Shown here in pieces: positions 6,314-9,776 of a stretch of 9,776 nt of DNA. Within the stretch, counting starts at the first letter, position 1. Every line of letters starts with the position of its first letter. The translations under genes were made by a program, and so were the position numbers. The DNA is taken from positions 1-9,776 of the forward strand of contig CAJLLX010000074.1 in assembly GCA_905207535.1 (NCBI GenBank), given 5' to 3'. Origin of the DNA: an uncultured Muribaculaceae bacterium. GTDB lineage: Bacteria; Bacteroidota; Bacteroidia; Bacteroidales; Muribaculaceae. The notes beneath the pieces were generated by a model that did not search any database, was not told the origin of the DNA, and worked only from the letters and a program-made list of their open reading frames with translations.

Positions 6314-7651
6314 ATGGATGTAAATAATATCATGAACGCCCTCGAGGCTAAGCACCCGGGCGAAAAAGAGTATCTGCAGGCAGTACGCGAAGTGCTTCTG
6401 TCGGTAGGCGACGTCTACAACCGCCATCCCGAATTCGAGCGCAACAAGATCATCGAGCGCATGGTGGAGCCGGACCGTATCTTCACCTTCCGTGTGACCT
6501 GGATCGACGACAAAGGCGAGGTGCAGAACAACCTCGGCTACCGCGTGCAGTTTAACAACGCTATCGGCCCGTACAAGGGCGGTATCCGTTTCCACGCATC
6601 GGTGAACCTCAGCATCCTGAAATTCCTCGGCTTCGAGCAGACCTTCAAAAACGCGCTTACCACCCTGCCGATGGGCGGCGCCAAGGGCGGCTCGGACTTC
6701 TCTCCGCGCGGCAAGAGCGACCGTGAGATCATGCGCTTCTGCCAGGCATTCATCCTGGAGCTGTGGAAGAATCTGGGCCCCGACCGCGACGTGCCCGCCG
6801 GCGATATCGGCGTAGGCGGCCGCGAGGTAGGCTACATGTTCGGCATGTACAAGAAGCTGATGAACGAGCACACCGGCACCTTCACCGGCAAGGGCTTTGA
6901 GTTTGGCGGCTCGCGTCTGCGTCCCGAGGCTACCGGTTTCGGTGCCCTCTACTTCGTGCAGAACATGCTGGCACGCATCAACGACGACATCAAGGGTAAG
7001 ACAGTGGCCATCTCGGGCTTCGGCAACGTGGCCTGGGGCGCTACTATCAAGGCCAACGAGCTGGGCGCCAAGGTGGTGACCATCTCGGGCCCCGACGGCT
7101 ATATCTACGATCCCGACGGCGTATCGGGCGAGAAGATCAACTATATGCTTGAGCTCCGCGCATCGGGCGACGACATCGTGGCTCCGTATGCCAAGAAGTT
7201 CCCCGGCTCCACATTCTTCCCCGGCAAGAAGCCCTGGGAGCAGAAAGTGGACATCGCACTCCCCTGCGCTACTCAGAACGAGGTGAACGGCGACGACGCC
7301 CGTCAGCTCGTGGCCAACGGAGTGAAGCTCGTAGCCGAGGTATCTAACATGGGTTGCACCCCCGAGGCTATCGACACCTTCATCGCCAACAAGATCAACT
7401 ATGCTCCGGGCAAGGCTGTGAACGCCGGCGGCGTGGCTTGCTCCGGCCTGGAAATGACCCAGGATGCCGAGCACCTGCAGTGGAGCGCCGAGGAGGTTGA
7501 TGCCAAGCTGCATCAGATCATGGCCTCGATCCACGAGCAGTGCGTGGCTTACGGCATGGAACCCGACAGCTACCTCAACTATATGAAGGGTGCGAATATC
7601 GCAGGGTTCATGAAGGTGGCACAGGCCATGATGGGTCAGGGCGTTCTATAG
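6314..7651 (+). CDS. gdhA: Glutamate dehydrogenase, hexameric bacterial type
   Basis: The enzyme interconverts L-glutamate with 2-oxoglutarate plus ammonia in the cytoplasm, joining nitrogen assimilation to central carbon flow. At 445 residues it has the normal length of the ~50-kDa hexameric class. Substrate-site motifs are GPYKGGIRFH (85-94, with Lys88) and LPMGGAKGGSDF (118-129, with the catalytic-region Lys124). PAGDIGVGGREVGYM (161-175) carries the conserved catalytic Asp164. The nucleotide fold shows GFGNVAWG (235-242), and SGPDGYIYDPDG (258-269) ends the second strand region. As I recall it, the NAD-specific enzyme of Clostridium symbiosum has the same SGPDGYIYDP segment, whereas NADP-type enzymes such as E. 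coli GdhA carry different residues there. NAD(H) use is therefore a fair inference, though relatives are often labelled NADP-specific. ATG 6314 gives the expected N-terminus. The gene is monocistronic, closed by the terminator at 7732-7774. Confidence 0.96.
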   Translation: MDVNNIMNALEAKHPGEKEYLQAVREVLLSVGDVYNRHPEFERNKIIERMVEPDRIFTFRVTWIDDKGEVQNNLGYRVQFNNAIGPYKGGIRFHASVNLSILKFLGFEQTFKNALTTLPMGGAKGGSDFSPRGKSDREIMRFCQAFILELWKNLGPDRDVPAGDIGVGGREVGYMFGMYKKLMNEHTGTFTGKGFEFGGSRLRPEATGFGALYFVQNMLARINDDIKGKTVAISGFGNVAWGATIKANELGAKVVTISGPDGYIYDPDGVSGEKINYMLELRASGDDIVAPYAKKFPGSTFFPGKKPWEQKVDIALPCATQNEVNGDDARQLVANGVKLVAEVSNMGCTPEAIDTFIANKINYAPGKAVNAGGVACSGLEMTQDAEHLQWSAEEVDAKLHQIMASIHEQCVAYGMEPDSYLNYMKGANIAGFMKVAQAMMGQGVL

Positions 7652-7731
7652 TCCTTTTGTCGGGCGCGTGATACGATTGGACAACGGACTACTTTGAATG
7701 TAATGTAATACGTAGAGAATAATTAAGGGCG

Positions 7732-7774
7732 GAAGCCGCGATCCCCGGAGAAGGGAACGCGGCTTCTGTTTTTT
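7732..7774 (+). terminator. Strong intrinsic terminator after gdhA
   Basis: GAAGCCGCG (7732-7740) pairs perfectly with CGCGGCTTC (7758-7766). After an A:A mismatch, an inner TCCC/GGGA stem (7742-7745 with 7753-7756) closes a 7-nt loop. A T-run (TGTTTTTT, 7767-7774) follows at once. It should end the gdhA message about 80 bases after the stop codon. The -33 box of the fur promoter begins only three bases after the T-run. Confidence 0.93.
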
Positions 7775-7776
7775 CG

Positions 7777-7808
7777 TTTGTCTGCTATCGGAAAAATGTG
7801 TATCTTTG
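7777..7808 (+). promoter_or_regulatory. Bacteroidetes-type promoter of fur-purA
   Basis: TTTG (7777-7780), a 20-nt spacer and TATCTTTG (7801-7808) match the -33/-7 consensus TTTG-N19-21-TAnnTTTG of the Bacteroidetes primary sigma factor. Transcription should begin around 7813-7816, giving a leader of roughly 55 nt. No clear Fur-box-like palindrome was seen around it, so autoregulation is not shown by the sequence. Confidence 0.85.
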
Positions 7809-7825
7809 TGACCGAAACGAGTGTA

Positions 7826-7889
7826 ATGGACAAGTAAGTGCTCAGATGAGAGACGAGAAGGTGCTCTTATGAAGGACGACAAAGTGCTC
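7826..7889 (+). repeat. Three degenerate tandem copies of the fur start region
   Basis: Three consecutive units begin with ATG and carry GTGCTC near the end: 7826-7845 (ATGGACAAGTAAGTGCTCAG), 7846-7868 (ATGAGAGACGAGAAGGTGCTC, then TT), and 7869-7889 (the fur start, ATGAAGGACGACAAAGTGCTC). The last two agree at 17 of 21 positions. Unit 1 reads as Met-Asp-Lys-stop. Unit 2 encodes MRDEKVLL and stops at TGA 7870-7872, overlapping the fur ATG, while fur itself begins MKDDKVL. Unit 2 also supplies the Shine-Dalgarno-like GAGAAGG (7855-7861), seven bases before the fur start. The resemblance is seen directly; duplication is inference. Confidence 0.7.
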
Positions 7890-8405
7890 AATCCGGCCCG
7901 CGCGGCGCTGTCGCAGTATCTCAAAGAGAAAAAGATGAGACGCACGCCCGAGCGGTTTGCCATCCTGGAGAAGGTGTTTTCCACGGATGCGCACTTCTAT
8001 GTGGATGTGCTTCACGAGGCTATGGAGCTGGAAGGGTATCATGTGAGTCTCTCTACGGTCTACGCCACAGTGCAACTGCTAATCGACGCGGGGCTGGTGC
8101 GCCGCCATCAGTTTCCCAATCAGCCGGCTCAGTACGAGCGCGTGCTGCAGGGGGTGACGGAGAATCATCACCACTTGGTGTGCACCTCATGCGGGCGCGT
8201 GAAGGCGGTGAAGGACCCCGAGCTGGCCGACCGTATCAGCTCGCTGCGCTACCCGACGTTTCGCACCGAATTTTTCTCTCTCTATGTCTACGGCCTCTGC
8301 TCGCGCTGCCAGAAACGGCTGCGCAAAGAGAAAGCGGCCATCCGTCAGCAACAACAAGAAACAAACATACAACGAACGAACAAGCGAACCTTAAAAGAAA
8401 AATGA
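7869..8405 (+). CDS. Fur-family metal- or peroxide-responsive transcriptional regulator
   Basis: The 178-residue DNA-binding repressor of the Fur/PerR/Zur family has a winged-helix domain (about 10-88) with RRTPERFAIL (24-33) and recognition helix STVYATVQLL (62-71). It also has a C-terminal dimerisation/metal domain with HHH (100-102), structural zinc pairs Cys105-x2-Cys108 and Cys144-x2-Cys147, and the His/Glu-rich region between. Which metal or signal it senses cannot be told from these motifs, so no specific symbol is given. A low-complexity Gln/Lys/Asn tail (about 153-178) extends past the usual end of the family, and its codons form the region just before purA. The start at 7869 has a GAGAAGG seven bases upstream; the two upstream ATGs are out of frame. 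The stop overlaps the purA start as ATGA, so the two are one transcription unit. Confidence 0.92.
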   Translation: MKDDKVLNPARAALSQYLKEKKMRRTPERFAILEKVFSTDAHFYVDVLHEAMELEGYHVSLSTVYATVQLLIDAGLVRRHQFPNQPAQYERVLQGVTENHHHLVCTSCGRVKAVKDPELADRISSLRYPTFRTEFFSLYVYGLCSRCQKRLRKEKAAIRQQQQETNIQRTNKRTLKEK

Positions 8406-9673
8406 AAGTTGACGTTTTGCTCGGCCTCCAGTGGGGCGACGAAGGGAAAGGTAAAGTGGTTGACGTACTTACGCCTCGCTACGACGTGGTAGCACGCTTT
8501 CAGGGCGGCCCCAATGCGGGTCACACCCTGGAGTTTGACGGCAAGAAGTATGTGCTACGCTCCATCCCCTCGGGAGTGTTCCAGAACGAAAAGACCAACC
8601 TTATCGGCAATGGCGTGGTGCTCGACCCGGTGCTCTTCCAGGAGGAAGCCGAGGCCCTGTGCCGGAACGGCGTAGACCTTAAGCGCACGCTCAAACTCTC
8701 GAAAAAAGCACATCTCATCCTCCCCACCCACCGTCTGCTCGACGCTGCCAGCGAGGCCGCCAAGGGAGCCGGCAAGATCGGCACCACCGGCAAGGGTATC
8801 GGCCCGACCTACACCGACAAGGTGGCGCGCAACGGTGTGCGCCTGGGCGACATCTTCGAGGGATTCGATGAGAAATACGCCGCAGCCCGCGAGCGCCATC
8901 TCACGCGCCTGGCAGCCCTCGGCGCCACTCCCGATGCCGAGAAGCTGGCAGCCCTGGAGGAGCGCTGGATGCAGGCTATCGACTATCTGCGCCAGTACGA
9001 CATAGTAGACGGCGAATATCTGATCAACGAGGCTCTGGCCGACGGGCAGTCGGTGCTCTGCGAAGGTGCCCAGGGCACGATGCTCGACGTGGATTTCGGC
9101 TCCTATCCCTTCGTGACCTCGTCGAACACCGTCACCGCCGGTGCCTGCACCGGTCTGGGCGTGGCTCCCAACAAGATTGGCGACGTCTTCGGCATCTTCA
9201 AGGCCTACTGCACCCGCGTGGGCAGCGGCCCCTTCCCCACGGAGCTTTTCGACGAGACCGGCAAGCGCATCCGCGACCTCGGCCACGAATATGGCGCCGT
9301 GACAGGGCGTGAGCGCCGCTGCGGCTGGATTGACCTCGTGGCCCTGCGCTACGCCATCATGATCAACGGCGTGACCAAACTGATCATGATGAAGAGCGAC
9401 GTGCTCGACGGCTTCCCCACCATCAAGGCCTGCACCGCCTACCGCATCGACGGCAAGGAGACCGGCCGCTTCCCCTTCAGCATCGACGGCGATAGAGTGG
9501 AGCCGGTATACACCGAGCTGCCCGGCTGGCAGACCCCGATGTCGCAGATGACCTCCGAGGATCAGTTCCCGAAGGAATTTAAGGACTACATCGCCTTCCT
9601 AGAGCGCGAGCTGGCTACCCCCATCGCCATCGTGAGCGTGGGCCCCGACCGCAAGCAGACCATCGAGCGCTGA
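8402..9673 (+). CDS. purA: Adenylosuccinate synthetase
   Basis: PurA joins IMP and aspartate using GTP to make adenylosuccinate, the first committed step from IMP to AMP. The 423-residue length and all motifs are standard: GLQWGDEGKGK (8-18, catalytic Asp13), NAGH (38-41, catalytic His41), GTTGKGIGPTYTDK (127-140), CEGAQGTMLD (220-229), RVGSGPFPTEL (272-282), TGRERRCGWIDL (301-312) and the guanine-specificity motif KSDVLDG (331-337). The frame is open farther upstream, but ATG 8402 is the start because MKVDVLLGLQWGDEGKGK is the conserved N-terminus. It overlaps the fur stop by four bases (ATGA), which implies translational coupling and transcription from the fur promoter. No pur-box-type site is visible. 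Downstream is half of a probable terminator and then an IS end. Confidence 0.97.
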   Translation: MKVDVLLGLQWGDEGKGKVVDVLTPRYDVVARFQGGPNAGHTLEFDGKKYVLRSIPSGVFQNEKTNLIGNGVVLDPVLFQEEAEALCRNGVDLKRTLKLSKKAHLILPTHRLLDAASEAAKGAGKIGTTGKGIGPTYTDKVARNGVRLGDIFEGFDEKYAAARERHLTRLAALGATPDAEKLAALEERWMQAIDYLRQYDIVDGEYLINEALADGQSVLCEGAQGTMLDVDFGSYPFVTSSNTVTAGACTGLGVAPNKIGDVFGIFKAYCTRVGSGPFPTELFDETGKRIRDLGHEYGAVTGRERRCGWIDLVALRYAIMINGVTKLIMMKSDVLDGFPTIKACTAYRIDGKETGRFPFSIDGDRVEPVYTELPGWQTPMSQMTSEDQFPKEFKDYIAFLERELATPIAIVSVGPDRKQTIER

Positions 9674-9700
9674 CGCCTCAGAGCCGCGAAACACAACGAT

Positions 9701-9719
9701 AAAAAGAGGCTGTGCCACA
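9701..9719 (+). terminator. Left arm of a probable purA terminator, right arm missing
   Basis: AAAAAGAGGCTGTGCCACA has the look of the upstream arm of the A-tract/GAGGCTGTG...CACAGCCTC/T-tract hairpins common after Bacteroidales genes. No complementary CACAGCCTC occurs in the remaining bases. What follows is the terminal repeat of an IS3-type element, so the hairpin was probably split by insertion. The family resemblance is from memory; the missing arm is seen only up to the window edge. Confidence 0.45.
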
Positions 9720-9776
9720 TGTGAAGTGACCCCAAAAAGTTGGACAGGTTAAACATTATCCTGTTATAGAAAGAGT
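9720..9776. mobile_element. Left end of an IS3-family (IS150-like) insertion sequence, cut by the window edge
   Basis: From TGTGAAGTGACCCCAAAAAG onward, with GTTGGACAGG following (9739-9748), the sequence matches the pattern of IS150-group terminal inverted repeats: TGT...ACCC, an A/T tract, then GTTGGAC. It begins 46 bases after the purA stop. No transposase codons are yet visible in the remaining bases, so family, completeness and orientation are inferred from the end alone. The exact outer base could be 9720 or up to seven bases later. Confidence 0.65.

Noticed and set aside
6290..7534. Long minus-strand open frame antisense to gdhA (414 codons)
   Set aside because: Same codon-bias shadow effect. 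The translation is His/Leu/Val/Ala-rich low complexity and the plus strand is an unmistakable glutamate dehydrogenase.
8180..8401. Upstream in-frame extension of purA
   Set aside because: It lies inside fur in another frame, and the conserved PurA N-terminus begins at 8402.

Overview
The window is about 9.8 kb of GC-rich DNA that reads as ordinary core chromosome of a Bacteroidales bacterium. The evidence is a FadL/OmpP1-type outer-membrane protein of the Bacteroidetes style, promoter elements of the Bacteroidetes type (TTTG, about 20 nt, TAnnTTTG), scarce Shine-Dalgarno sequences, and a C. symbiosum-like glutamate dehydrogenase. The high GC, the protein style and an IS3-like end suggest a gut lineage such as Muribaculaceae. 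That family-level guess is inference only.

Layout. (1) 1-2632, plus strand: the 3' part of an outer-membrane FadL-like barrel gene, coupled by a TGATG stop/start overlap to rsgA, a 30S-maturation GTPase. (2) 2629-2673: five 9-bp tandem repeats in the short gap between the convergent genes rsgA and an NlpC/P60 lipoprotein. (3) 2696-3487, minus strand: the NlpC/P60 murein-hydrolase lipoprotein, divergent from the next block. (4) 3667-6006, plus strand: a NatA/NatB-like ABC exporter pair (ATPase, then ABC-2 permease). (5) 6007-6313: a gene-free gap of about 307 bp. It holds a weak 5-bp-stem hairpin (6030-6051), a striking perfect 18-bp inverted repeat with a 34-nt spacer (6062-6131), an AT-rich stretch and a likely gdhA promoter. 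(6) 6314-7651: glutamate dehydrogenase, followed by a strong intrinsic terminator (7732-7774). (7) 7801-9673: a promoter, a leader made of three degenerate copies of the fur start region, a Fur-family regulator, and purA overlapping fur by ATGA. (8) 9701-9776: what looks like the left arm of the purA terminator hairpin, immediately followed by the terminal inverted repeat of an IS3-family (IS150-like) element that runs out of the window.

How the genes work together. Most units are housekeeping: ribosome assembly (rsgA), wall remodelling (NlpC/P60), export (natAB), ammonia/glutamate interconversion (gdhA) and AMP synthesis (purA). The one regulatory link visible in the sequence is the fur-purA overlap, which puts purA translation and transcription under the fur promoter. 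I see no defence system, biosynthetic cluster, CRISPR array or RNA gene. The points of interest are small: the inverted repeat before gdhA, the repeated fur leader, the 9-bp tandem array, and the IS end at the purA terminator.
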